NCBI GenBank assembly: GCA_002753225.1
Contig: PDZS01000018.1
Coordinates: forward strand, 1 to 64,000
Direction: 5' to 3'
Origin: Deltaproteobacteria bacterium YD0425bin51
Lineage (GTDB): Bacteria > Desulfobacterota > Desulfobacteria > Desulfobacterales > YD0425bin51
Length of the DNA: 64,000 nucleotides
Below are positions 54,646 through 63,188 of this stretch, in pieces; positions within the stretch are counted from its first letter, which is position 1; every line of letters begins with the position of its first letter. The notes beneath the pieces are model-generated. The model was not told where the DNA came from. It did not search any database and saw only the letters and a list, made by a program, of their open reading frames with translations. A program made the position numbers and the translations under genes.

Positions 54646-56510
54646 ATTATCTTTGTGAAAATATCTACAATGTCAGGAGAGAAATGTACACCTTTTTTTT
54701 CATTAAGAAAAGCTACTGCTTTTTCTTTAGACCATCCCTTGCGATATGGTCTATCATAGGTAACAGCGTCAAAAACATCTGCTACTGCAATAATTTGAGC
54801 AAATTCAGGGATATCATACCCTTTTAAATTAGCGGGATACCCACTTCCATCCCACTTCTCATGGTGATGCAATATCCCCCCTTTTATTTCTGGATAAAAG
54901 GGAATATCTTCAATAATTTCTGCCCCTTTTTGTGGATGACTAGATATCTTTACGAACTCTTCTTCAGTAAGTCCACTGGGTTTATCTAATATCTGTTCAG
55001 GAACCCCAATTTTACCAATATCATGTAAGATTGCTGAAATATTTAATGTTACAAGCCTTTCTTCAGTAAATCCCTTTTCAATGCCTATTTTTTCTACAAA
55101 AGCTGCAACCCGTTCGCTATGACCTGCTGTCCAGTTCGATTTAGCATCAATTGTTCTACTTAAAGCTATAAGTATCCCCCAGAACAGTTTTTCTCGTTCC
55201 TCAGATAACTGAACATTTTGAAGAGCAACGCCAACCTGATCTGCAAGCATCTTTATAGTACGCTCCTCCTCCATATCAAATCCACAATGCTCAACCCTAG
55301 AAATCATAAGAGAACCTTTATATTTTTCTGTAACAAATAACGGAATATTTATAACAGAACCAACATTTTTACCTATTAAATGGCTTAACCCTTCAGGAAT
55401 ATTACTTGTCATCTGAAAGATATTATGGGTATCATAGCTCCCAGGAAGAGATATTTCAGAATCGGAAATAAAAGGTGTATCTGAAATCAAGCCAGGTCTT
55501 CTTCCAACATAATAAGATATTAAATCATATCCTTTTTTTTCTTCATTCCTTAAAGCTATCCCAATGGAATTATAATTTAAAAGAGTTGACACAATTCCTA
55601 TAACATGATCTAAAAGCTGTTTTCTAGATCTTGATGAAAGAACTGCTTTATCAATTTTATTCATGGTTTCCTGCATCTTCATATGTCTCATGATTTCGGA
55701 AACGTGCTTTTCAATGCTTTCAGCCATGATATTTAACGATTTAGCCAAATACCCAATTTCATTTTTCTCAGTTACTTTAAATCTATAGGCAAAATTACCT
55801 TCTGCAATAGTTGCAGCTCCTTTTGCTAATAATTTAATTGGATTTGCAATTTTTCTCGAAAATAAATAGCCCAAAAAATGGGATAATGCTAAAATAAATA
55901 TTGTAAACAAAGTAAAAATAGTCAGCATTTTATCAATCATTCCCAATATACCTTTGATATCACCGTCTATTTTTAAAACGTATCTGTTTTTGTCATTATT
56001 AGCCGTTATATTTAATAGCATTGTAAGAATCTGACTAGTCCCATAAAAGTAAGGATGGGCATGAAAATTAGACTTTTTCAGAGTCTCATTTAACTTATCA
56101 ATGATTTCCTTATCATCAACAGGTTCAGTCTTAAGAAAGGCATTTTCATCAATTATTATGTTTTCCCATATATCAGTTTTATTATCTTTACAATAAATAG
56201 AAAAATCTGTAATGGAGTTAAAATCAGAAGGAAGATATTTTAGCATATTAAATAGACTATAAAGCTCTGGCAGACGTTTTCCAATATTTTTTGAGATAAA
56301 ATCACCCTGCTGGTTATAATATTCCATTGATACTAACTGTCGATTGATAAATTTCTCTGTTAATTTTATAAAATTATGAGTTGCATGAATCCCATAAATA
56401 ACAGAAGTTACATAAAATATTATAAGACCAAACAGCATGAAATAAAGAGTCATTTTCCTGCCAACAGATGGTCTCCAAAAAGAAAATATACTATTTATTA
56501 TAACTTTCAC
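54642..56510 (-). CDS. Membrane HD-GYP protein with HAMP and GAF domains
   Basis: 622 residues. Membrane helices lie at about 20-42 and 190-215, a HAMP domain at 215-270, a GAF-like domain at about 290-430 and an HD-GYP domain at 445-622. The domain is complete: HSERVAAFVEKIG, then His496-Asp497 in LHDIGKIGVP, then HHHEKWDGSGYPANLKG and ADVFDAVTYDRPYR. HD-GYP proteins hydrolyse cyclic-di-GMP and so lower biofilm and raise motility signals. It overlaps the upstream pseudo-receiver gene by four bases and is probably controlled by it, as receiver or Hpt partners commonly pair with HD-GYP proteins. Confidence 0.94.
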   Translation of the reverse strand: MKVIINSIFSFWRPSVGRKMTLYFMLFGLIIFYVTSVIYGIHATHNFIKLTEKFINRQLVSMEYYNQQGDFISKNIGKRLPELYSLFNMLKYLPSDFNSITDFSIYCKDNKTDIWENIIIDENAFLKTEPVDDKEIIDKLNETLKKSNFHAHPYFYGTSQILTMLLNITANNDKNRYVLKIDGDIKGILGMIDKMLTIFTLFTIFILALSHFLGYLFSRKIANPIKLLAKGAATIAEGNFAYRFKVTEKNEIGYLAKSLNIMAESIEKHVSEIMRHMKMQETMNKIDKAVLSSRSRKQLLDHVIGIVSTLLNYNSIGIALRNEEKKGYDLISYYVGRRPGLISDTPFISDSEISLPGSYDTHNIFQMTSNIPEGLSHLIGKNVGSVINIPLFVTEKYKGSLMISRVEHCGFDMEEERTIKMLADQVGVALQNVQLSEEREKLFWGILIALSRTIDAKSNWTAGHSERVAAFVEKIGIEKGFTEERLVTLNISAILHDIGKIGVPEQILDKPSGLTEEEFVKISSHPQKGAEIIEDIPFYPEIKGGILHHHEKWDGSGYPANLKGYDIPEFAQIIAVADVFDAVTYDRPYRKGWSKEKAVAFLNEKKGVHFSPDIVDIFTKII

Positions 56511-57556
56511 AATGTGTTAAGCCTCCTAGCTATTTCTTCCAAAATCTTAAGTCCTTCAGAATAATTTAATCCGCTTATATGGTTCCTCATTTCTATAGAC
56601 TGGGCATTTAATTCAGTATTTGATAAATGTTCATGGAGCGTTAAAGAGACTTCTTCTGCATCAAAATTTTCTTCTATAAGCATAGTCTTTAATTTTTCAA
56701 CAAGCTCAGATATTTTAGACAAATCAAACTTATGTATCACATTTTGGTTCATTGGAGAAGTAGTTATAAATTCTTTAACAGATGACAAAACCTCATTTAA
56801 AGATGCCTCTAATTCAAAGATTAATTCTTCAATACCTTGAATATTTACTTTTCTAAGATTAATTTCGAGCATTTCTGATGCCACTTTAAGCCTTTCTGCA
56901 CCCAAATTTCCAGAAACACCCTTTAATGAATGAACAAATCTTTCTGCATCCTTAATTTTGCCTTCTTTTAATAATAATTTAGTTTTAAAAACTGCATCTG
57001 TATAATCCTGTTTAAATTTCTCTAAAAGACGTTTATACAATTCAGGTTTATTAACCATTCTTGTAATACCTCCTTTAATATCAAGGCCGGGTAATGATTC
57101 AGGAAATCTAAAATCATTTTTCAGAGATTTTGGGGATTCAGATACTGGTTTAGGTTTAATCCATTTTGTAATAATCAAAAATAATTGTTTTATATCTATA
57201 GGTTTTACGATATAGTCATTAATATCTGCTTTTAAATACTTTCCTCTATCAATTTCCAAAACATTATCTATCATTGCAATAATTGGAATATTTTTAAAAC
57301 GTGAATCCATACGAATATAACTTGTAGTTTCAAATCCATCCATTACTGTCATTTGCATATTCATGATTATTGCATCACAAGATGATCCCAAATTCCTGTC
57401 AAACAATATTTCTATTGCTTGAAGTCCAGATTTAGCTTCATAAACCTTAACTCCCATATCAGTTATCATATCTTTTATATGGTAGTTATTGGGATTATCT
57501 TCAACAAGTAAAATCCTTGCATCAAAAAATCCAATTTTATAATTATATTTATTCAT
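56507..57556 (-). CDS. Pseudo-receiver with Hpt domain
   Basis: 349 residues. The N-terminal receiver-like domain (13-135) has the acidic pair in VEDN and the conserved Lys118 (VKPID), but the phospho-acceptor position is Asn66 (AIIMNMQMTVMDG) where Asp is expected. It therefore probably cannot be phosphorylated normally. An Hpt domain follows with His209 in HSLKGVSGNLGA. The last part (about 260-349) is helical and unassigned. It may take part in the relay of the hybrid kinase or bind a partner as a fixed-state receiver. It is the first gene of a pair with the HD-GYP gene. Confidence 0.9.
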   Translation of the reverse strand: MNKYNYKIGFFDARILLVEDNPNNYHIKDMITDMGVKVYEAKSGLQAIEILFDRNLGSSCDAIIMNMQMTVMDGFETTSYIRMDSRFKNIPIIAMIDNVLEIDRGKYLKADINDYIVKPIDIKQLFLIITKWIKPKPVSESPKSLKNDFRFPESLPGLDIKGGITRMVNKPELYKRLLEKFKQDYTDAVFKTKLLLKEGKIKDAERFVHSLKGVSGNLGAERLKVASEMLEINLRKVNIQGIEELIFELEASLNEVLSSVKEFITTSPMNQNVIHKFDLSKISELVEKLKTMLIEENFDAEEVSLTLHEHLSNTELNAQSIEMRNHISGLNYSEGLKILEEIARRLNTL

Positions 57557-57577
57557 ATTAAACTATCCGTTATCATT

Positions 57578-57615
57578 TGATTTACATTACAATAACTGCT
57601 TGCTTTTGTAAATCA
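57578..57615. promoter_or_regulatory. Inverted repeat in divergent intergenic region
   Basis: TGATTTACA (57578-57586) and TGTAAATCA (57607-57615) are perfect 9-base inverted arms, 20 bases apart, in the 78-base gap between the pseudo-receiver gene and the ModE-like gene. The symmetry and place suggest an operator, possibly for the ModE-like protein itself; this is inference. Confidence 0.45.
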
Positions 57616-57634
57616 TTACCTGTATATAATTCTC

Positions 57635-58000
57635 ATGAAATATACTATTCGTTCAAAGATTTGGATTGAAGATGATAACAATAATGTTATTTTTGGTTTA
57701 GGAAGACTCAAAATACTAGATGCTATTCAAAAAACAGGGTCAATACATGCTGCAGCTAAAAATCTTTGCATGAGTTATAGAGCTGTATGGTTAAAAATAA
57801 AAGCTACAGAAGAGAGAATAGGCAGACCCCTTTTAATTAAAAATATTGGAGGGAACACTAGAGGAGGCTCAAAGCTTACTCCTCTAGCGGAAGAATTATT
57901 AAGATTATTTCGAGATCTCCACAGAGATATTAAAAACAAATCTGATGATATTTTTGATAGAATTTTTACTTCAAATATTCCTTCTAAACTCGATTTATAA
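57635..58000 (+). CDS. ModE N-terminal-like winged-helix DNA-binding protein
   Basis: 121 residues, a LysR/ModE-type winged helix without the C-terminal molybdate-binding domains. Typical blocks are LGRLKILDAIQKTGSIHAAA (22-41) and MSYRAVWLKIKATEERIG (46-63), then the wing GGNTRGGSKLTPLAEELL. Single-domain ModE-like regulators occur in molybdate or other metal-linked loci. No mod transporter gene is nearby. No ribosome-binding site is visible. The 3' end overlaps larB by 17 bases in convergent orientation. Confidence 0.85.
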   Translation: MKYTIRSKIWIEDDNNNVIFGLGRLKILDAIQKTGSIHAAAKNLCMSYRAVWLKIKATEERIGRPLLIKNIGGNTRGGSKLTPLAEELLRLFRDLHRDIKNKSDDIFDRIFTSNIPSKLDL

Positions 58001-58733
58001 TTGACGCCATATATCCTGCACCAAAACCATTATCAATATTTACAACAGCTACATTTGAACTACAGCTATTTAACATTGCAAAAAGAGCTGTCATTCCTCC
58101 AAAGCTTGCACCATATCCAATACTTGTTGGAACAGCAATTACAGGACGGCTTACCATTCCAGCAACTACACTAGGAAGAGCACCTTCCATTCCAGCTATT
58201 ACAACTAAAACACTAGCCTTACGAATAAGTTCCATATGAGAAAACAATCTATGAATCCCTGCAACACCAACGTCAAAGATATAGTCAACATCATTTCCCA
58301 TGGCCTTTGCAGTGAGATAAGCCTCACGAGCAACAGGGATATCAGATGTTCCAGCAGAAATTATTAAAATTTTCCCTTTGCCCCGATCTTCTGGTTCTAA
58401 CCTTTTAAGCACAATCATTTTAGCATCCTCGTGATACGTAGCTGAAGGAAAACTTGGCATAATCATTTGAGATTTTTCTTTGTCTACCCTTGTAACTAAT
58501 ATAATATTTTCCTGTGCAACCATTCTTTCCATTATTCCAATAATTTGCGCATATGTTTTTCCTTGTCCAAAAATAACCTCAGGAAAATCCTTGCGTAGTG
58601 ATCGATGATGGTCTATATGTGCAAATCCAATATCTTCAAAATATAAATTTTTTAATTTGCTTGCAGCTTCATCTGCAGTTATTTTATGATTATAAACATC
58701 AGTTAAAAATTTTTCTAAATAATTAAAATCCAT
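57984..58733 (-). CDS. larB: Nickel-pincer cofactor biosynthesis protein LarB
   Basis: Carboxylates and hydrolyses nicotinic acid adenine dinucleotide, the first step in making the nickel pincer cofactor of lactate racemase and related enzymes. 249 residues with a PurE-like core: GTSDIPVAREAYLTAKAMG, then DVGVAGIHRL and VIAGMEGALPSVVAGMVSRP, and ending GFGAGYMAS. The N-terminal block includes FPEVIFGQGKTYAQI. larC and larE are not in the window. It is divergent from kdsB with only 19 bases between the start codons. Confidence 0.92.
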   Translation of the reverse strand: MDFNYLEKFLTDVYNHKITADEAASKLKNLYFEDIGFAHIDHHRSLRKDFPEVIFGQGKTYAQIIGIMERMVAQENIILVTRVDKEKSQMIMPSFPSATYHEDAKMIVLKRLEPEDRGKGKILIISAGTSDIPVAREAYLTAKAMGNDVDYIFDVGVAGIHRLFSHMELIRKASVLVVIAGMEGALPSVVAGMVSRPVIAVPTSIGYGASFGGMTALFAMLNSCSSNVAVVNIDNGFGAGYMASIINRV

Positions 58734-58752
58734 AAATTAAGGAGCCTTTGCA

Positions 58753-59490
58753 ATGAAAATTGTAGTAATTATTCCGTCTCGGTATGAATCAACAAGGTTT
58801 CCGGGAAAACCTCTTGCCATAATTTCCCAAAGACCAATGATACAAATGGTTTATGAAAGAGCATCAACTGCCAAAACAGTTACAGACGTCATTGTTGCTA
58901 CTGATGATAAACGCATTTATGACGCTGTAATATCTTTTAACGGCAAGGCTATTATGACCTCAATAGAAAACAGGTCAGGAACAGATAGAGCAGCCGAAGC
59001 ATCTGAAAAATTATGCCTAAACCCAAATGATATAATTATAAATGTTCAAGGAGATCAGCCTCTTTTTGATCCAAGAAGCCTGGATGAGGTAGTAAAACCT
59101 CTTCTATTAAATGATCCTCTTATTTCAATGACAACCCTTGCAATAAAGATTGTTAGGAAAGATGAATATACAAACCCAAAAGATGTAAAAGTCACTTTTG
59201 ATGCAAATAACTTTGCCCTTTATTTTTCCCGCTCGACTATTCCTTATGATAGGGACAATATAATATCTCCTGAAACTTATAAACATTTAGGTATTTACGC
59301 TTATACAAGCAATTTCTTAAAAATATTTAAAAATCTTCCAACTGGAAAGCTTGAAACAATCGAAAAATTAGAACAGCTTAGAGCAATCGAGTATGGCTAT
59401 AAAATCAAAGTCATAATCACAACATACGATTCTCCTGAAGTTGATACACCAGAAGATATTTGCAGAATGGAAACCTTGCTTCATTCATGA
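58753..59490 (+). CDS. kdsB: 3-deoxy-manno-octulosonate cytidylyltransferase
   Basis: Activates Kdo with CTP for lipopolysaccharide core synthesis, so the cell has an outer membrane with Kdo. 245 residues with the opening VIIPSRYESTRFPGKPL (nucleotide loop), then NVQGDQPLFDP (metal-binding Asp, near 98-108) and the substrate block YFSRSTIPYDRD. AGGAG precedes the ATG by nine bases. It overlaps the convergent coiled-coil gene by ten bases. Confidence 0.96.
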   Translation: MKIVVIIPSRYESTRFPGKPLAIISQRPMIQMVYERASTAKTVTDVIVATDDKRIYDAVISFNGKAIMTSIENRSGTDRAAEASEKLCLNPNDIIINVQGDQPLFDPRSLDEVVKPLLLNDPLISMTTLAIKIVRKDEYTNPKDVKVTFDANNFALYFSRSTIPYDRDNIISPETYKHLGIYAYTSNFLKIFKNLPTGKLETIEKLEQLRAIEYGYKIKVIITTYDSPEVDTPEDICRMETLLHS

Positions 59491-60365
59491 ATATCATCTT
59501 CCAAAATTTGACCCGGCTGCGCTTTTAATGTGTTTTTTTTGGCAGAAGGCGTAGCTGCTTGAATTTTAGATATGGCTATCTTTTTTTCAAGTGCCATCAT
59601 TTTTTCATCTATCCTTTTCTCTAAGGCTGTAATTTTTTCTTCTTTATTTTTTATGTCTTCGTATAGCTTGCTTAAAGTATCTTGAAATTCCACTTTTACA
59701 TCTTTAAGACCAACGTTTAAATTCTTATTTATCTCAGCTTTAATTTTTCCTACATTGCTTTGAGTTTCAGAGCAAAGAGAAACAGCCTTATCAATATCAA
59801 CTTTGAATTGAGAAATTGTTCCCTCTATGTTTTTCTGTTTATTATAAATATCTCCTATATTTTTTATATGATTTGAAAAATCTGAAACAGTTTTATTGAG
59901 ATCTCCTAACTCTTTTTTAACAGGAGTTATAGCTTGAATCACTGCTTCAGGAAAATCCTTTCTTTCTATTTTCGAACTTGAGATATTTGAAACTGTATCA
60001 TCTAATTTTTTAAAATTTTCCTGTAAACTGTTAGTTATTTTGGTAATTGCATCAAGCTTCTTATCAAAGGCTTCCCCAAATGTTTGATATTGCAAGGATA
60101 GTGAAGATAGCCTGTTATTTACATATTTATTTAAATTCTCAACCTCGCTTACGCCGCTATTTTGCAATTTAGAAGTTTTTTCCATGAAATGTAAATAAGC
60201 CGCAAAAATCATTGCAGCAACTAGCAAAGGAATAAGTACAGCTATTAATGTTATTCTGTTATTAAGCCTTGCTAATTTTATAGTATCTATCTCATTTTGA
60301 AATGTATTTTCAGAATCTTCATCATCCAGATTAATCTTAAAATTTGGGGGTTTCATATTTTTCAT
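59481..60365 (-). CDS. Membrane-anchored coiled-coil protein
   Basis: 294 residues. A cytoplasmic N-terminus of about 37 residues with many Asp/Glu (DDEDSENTFQNEIDTI) precedes one membrane helix (about 40-60), followed by a long coiled coil of about 200 residues and an acidic tail. The helix is oriented with the coiled coil outside the membrane by charge. No catalytic or binding motif is visible. It lies nine bases after guaA on the same strand and may be co-transcribed. Similar proteins are often simply called hypothetical membrane proteins; I give no function. Confidence 0.6.
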   Translation of the reverse strand: MKNMKPPNFKINLDDEDSENTFQNEIDTIKLARLNNRITLIAVLIPLLVAAMIFAAYLHFMEKTSKLQNSGVSEVENLNKYVNNRLSSLSLQYQTFGEAFDKKLDAITKITNSLQENFKKLDDTVSNISSSKIERKDFPEAVIQAITPVKKELGDLNKTVSDFSNHIKNIGDIYNKQKNIEGTISQFKVDIDKAVSLCSETQSNVGKIKAEINKNLNVGLKDVKVEFQDTLSKLYEDIKNKEEKITALEKRIDEKMMALEKKIAISKIQAATPSAKKNTLKAQPGQILEDDIHE

Positions 60366-60374
60366 AAAAACCTT

Positions 60375-61904
60375 CTATTCCCACTCTATTGTGCTTGGTG
60401 GTTTTGAACTTATGTCATAGACTATTCGGTTTACACCGCTTACTTCATTTATTATTCTATTTGATATATTGTTCAAAAGTTCATGGGGAAGTCTTGCCCA
60501 ATCAGCTGTCATTGCATCTCTACTAGTTACTGCTCTTATTGCTGCAATATTTTCATATGTCCTGTGATCTCCCATTATACCTACGCTTTTTAAAGGTAGC
60601 AAAACAGCAAAAGACTGCCAAAGACTTCTATAAAGCCCGCTTTTTCGAATCTCTTCTATTAAAATAAAATCAACTTCCCTTAGCACTTTAAGTCTCTTTA
60701 AGGTTACTTTTCCAATTATTCTTATTGCAAGCCCAGGTCCTGGGAAAGGGTGTCTCCAAACTATATCATCAGGTAACCCTATTTCTGTTCCTAAAATCCT
60801 TACTTCGTCCTTAAATAAATATTTTAATGGCTCTATAAGCTTTAATTTCATATTTTTTGGAAGTCCGCCAACATTGTGGTGTGACTTTATTACAGAAGAT
60901 GGTCCGCCAAACGGAGATACTGATTCAATAACATCCGGGTATAACGTGCCTTGGGCTAGGAATTCAGCATTTTTTATTTTTTTTGCTTCTGCTTCAAAGA
61001 CATCCATAAAGACTTTACCTATAATTTTTCGTTTTTTTTCAGGATCAATGATTTTTGATAAGGGTCTTAAAAATTTAGACTTTGCATTTATAAACTTGAT
61101 ATTTATTTTAAGATGTTCTGTTAATATTTTCTTTATTTTTTTTGCTTCATTTTTTCTAAGCAGACCATTATCGACAAAAATACAAGTCAGTTGATTACCA
61201 ATGGCTTTATTGACAAGTACTGCTGTTACAGATGAATCAACCCCTCCACTTAAAGCAAGTATTACCTGTTTATCTTTTACTGTTTCCTTTATTTGAGCTA
61301 TCGCGTCCTCTGCAAAAGACTTCATTGTCCAATTAGGGCTGCATTTACATATATCAAACAGAAAATTTTGAATAATGGTTTTACCACATGGAGTATGTTC
61401 TACTTCTGGATGAAACTGGACCCCATAAAGATTATGTTCTTTATTCCTAACAGCAGCAATACCAGTATTTTCAGTAGATGCGGTTATTTCAAAGCCAATA
61501 GGCAAATTTTCAATTGAATCTCCATGACTCATCCAACATGTTGTATTCTCTGAAATGGATTTAAATATGCATTCATTATCTTTTATATTTAATTTAGCAA
61601 ATCCATATTCTCTTTTTGATGTTTTATTGACTTCTCCACCAAATGAATTAATTAAAAACTGCATACCGTAACAGATTCCTAAAATTGGTATTCCTAATTT
61701 GAAAATATCATTAGAAATTTTAGGACTGTTATTTTCATAAATACTAGAAGGACCTCCGGATAGTATAATTCCTTTAGGAGCTAAATCTTTAATAGTGCTA
61801 ATCTCAATATTTGGAGGTTCAATTCTAGAATAAACATTACACTCACGAACCCTACGCGCAATAAGCTGATTGTATTGAGAACCAAAATCAATAATTAAAA
61901 TCAT
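60375..61904 (-). CDS. guaA: GMP synthase (glutamine-hydrolysing)
   Basis: Makes GMP from XMP using ATP and glutamine. 509 residues: amidotransferase domain with Cys78 in LGICYGMQ and His/Glu in QFHPEVEHT, an ATP-pyrophosphatase domain with [15 protein letters not shown] (near 216-230), and the C-terminal dimerisation domain with [12 protein letters not shown] and the ending [14 protein letters not shown] stands just before the start. guaB, the usual neighbour, is not present. Confidence 0.97.
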   Translation of the reverse strand: MILIIDFGSQYNQLIARRVRECNVYSRIEPPNIEISTIKDLAPKGIILSGGPSSIYENNSPKISNDIFKLGIPILGICYGMQFLINSFGGEVNKTSKREYGFAKLNIKDNECIFKSISENTTCWMSHGDSIENLPIGFEITASTENTGIAAVRNKEHNLYGVQFHPEVEHTPCGKTIIQNFLFDICKCSPNWTMKSFAEDAIAQIKETVKDKQVILALSGGVDSSVTAVLVNKAIGNQLTCIFVDNGLLRKNEAKKIKKILTEHLKINIKFINAKSKFLRPLSKIIDPEKKRKIIGKVFMDVFEAEAKKIKNAEFLAQGTLYPDVIESVSPFGGPSSVIKSHHNVGGLPKNMKLKLIEPLKYLFKDEVRILGTEIGLPDDIVWRHPFPGPGLAIRIIGKVTLKRLKVLREVDFILIEEIRKSGLYRSLWQSFAVLLPLKSVGIMGDHRTYENIAAIRAVTSRDAMTADWARLPHELLNNISNRIINEVSGVNRIVYDISSKPPSTIEWE

Positions 61905-61980
61905 CTTCGATATTCCTCCTTATTATTTTTTCTTTCTATTTCTATTTTATTACAAAATCTTTGATTAAGTAAATAGTAAT

Positions 61981-62009
61981 TTGACATATAAAAATAGTTA
62001 ATGTAGAAA
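61981..62009 (+). promoter_or_regulatory. Sigma-70-type promoter for efp
   Basis: TTGACA at 61981-61986, a 17-base spacer, then TAGAAA at 62004-62009, about 55 bases before the efp start. The -35 is perfect; the -10 matches four of six positions. Confidence 0.5.
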
Positions 62010-62063
62010 GCAATTTACAAATATTAACTTTTAATCATTATTTAAGGAGGAATTTATAAGCAC

Positions 62064-62627
62064 ATGTATGAAAGCGCAGACTTGAGAAAAGGTCTTAAGA
62101 TTGAAATTGATGATGAACCATATGTTATTGTACAGTTCCAATTTGTAAAACCTGGTAAGGGACAAGCTTTGTATAAATGTAAATTAAAAAATATGCTTAC
62201 AGGTTCTCAGTTCGAGAGAACTTTTAGATCAGGTGATAAATTTAATGAAGCTCACTTAGAAGAACACGAAATGGAATATCTCTATGCTGAAGGGAATAGT
62301 TATTGTTTCATGAATACATCAACCTATGAACAAATTCTTCTAACAGAAGAACACGTTGATGAAGCAAAAAATTACTTAAAAGAAAATACAATCTGTTACG
62401 TCCTATTTTTCAGAGAAAGAGCAATTGGAATTACTCCTCCTAATTTTGTCGATTTAAAAATAATAAAAGCAGACCCTTGGCTTAAAGGGGATACAGTTGC
62501 AGGCAATACAAAACCTGTAACCCTTGAAACTGGGTATATTGTTCAGGTCCCACCTTTCATAGAAGAAGGAGAAACCATAAGAATTGACACCCGGACAGGT
62601 GACTATGTAGAGCGAGTTAAAAAGTAA
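62064..62627 (+). CDS. efp: Translation elongation factor P
   Basis: Relieves ribosome stalling at polyproline stretches. 187 residues, three beta-barrel domains. The start matches the family (MYESADLRKGLKIEIDDEPY). The tip loop is VKPGKGQAL with Lys32, the residue that carries the lysyl or rhamnosyl modification in other bacteria. The Lys form suits the EpmA/EpmB route or no modification. The AGGAGG (62045-62050) lies 13 bases before the ATG, longer than usual, yet no closer start is possible in this frame. A GC-rich imperfect hairpin follows the stop. Confidence 0.96.
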   Translation: MYESADLRKGLKIEIDDEPYVIVQFQFVKPGKGQALYKCKLKNMLTGSQFERTFRSGDKFNEAHLEEHEMEYLYAEGNSYCFMNTSTYEQILLTEEHVDEAKNYLKENTICYVLFFRERAIGITPPNFVDLKIIKADPWLKGDTVAGNTKPVTLETGYIVQVPPFIEEGETIRIDTRTGDYVERVKK

Positions 62628-62642
62628 AATTAAACAAGGTCC

Positions 62643-62679
62643 CCGCCATCGCCTTTGGATGATGAATTCAGGTTGGCGG
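62643..62679. repeat. GC-rich inverted repeat after efp
   Basis: CCGCCA (62643-62648) and TGGCGG (62674-62679) enclose a 25-base spacer that holds GAATTC. It lies 16 bases past the efp stop. The GC-rich patch in an AT-rich gap without a following T-run suggests a dispersed palindromic element rather than a simple terminator. Confidence 0.45.
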
Positions 62680-62710
62680 TATGAAAAAAAATATATATAA
62701 AGGAGTTATT

Positions 62711-63157
62711 ATGGATGATATTACTAAAATGTTAGGAAGTATTGTTAAAGTCTGCAAAGTTCTATCATACGGACTTAATGCTATTGCTGAAAAAGCAAGT
62801 GAAATTGAAGCAACAAATGTTAAAGAAGAACAAAAAAAAGAAAAGCCAGTAGAAGTTCAAGTTGAAAAACCTGAAACAATAATTCCCTCTAAAAAAATAT
62901 CAAAGAAAAAAATTGCTAAAACCTCTAAAAATCTTGAAAAAAGTGCCAGTAAAAAGAATAGTAAAAAATTGGTTCCAGGAAAGACAATGAGCAGCACAAT
63001 TTTGGACATAATTAATAATAGCTCAAATTCTGTTTCAGTTGCATACCTAGAAGAAAAAACTGGTTTTGGCCATAGATCAATATTGGATCTTGTTCATATG
63101 CTAAAGAAAAAAGGGAAAATAAAGGGCGTCAAAAAAGGATTATATACTAAAATTTAA
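62711..63157 (+). CDS. Lys-rich protein with C-terminal winged-helix domain
   Basis: 148 residues from the ATG at 62711, which has AGGAG seven bases upstream; an ATG at 62681 in the same frame lies right against the inverted repeat and has no such site. The N-terminal part (1-40) is a short helix (DDITKMLGSIVKVCKVLSYG). The middle (about 42-92) is a Lys/Glu/Ser-rich linker that looks disordered, like histone H1 tails. The end (about 95-148) is a winged helix: TILDIINNSSNSVSVAYLEE, then GHRSILDLVHMLKKKGKI. It may bind DNA, with its N-terminal helix as a second partner site. No family named. Confidence 0.65.
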   Translation: MDDITKMLGSIVKVCKVLSYGLNAIAEKASEIEATNVKEEQKKEKPVEVQVEKPETIIPSKKISKKKIAKTSKNLEKSASKKNSKKLVPGKTMSSTILDIINNSSNSVSVAYLEEKTGFGHRSILDLVHMLKKKGKIKGVKKGLYTKI

Positions 63158-63188
63158 TTACAAAAGCCTCGATATTTTGTATAACAAT

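Noticed and set aside
57625..57630. TATAAT just before the ModE-like gene
   Set aside because: Only four bases before the ATG and no good -35 at the right distance, so a start of transcription there would fall inside the gene.
62681..62710. ATG 62681 as start of the winged-helix protein
   Set aside because: It directly abuts the inverted repeat and lacks a ribosome-binding site; ATG 62711 has AGGAG seven bases upstream.
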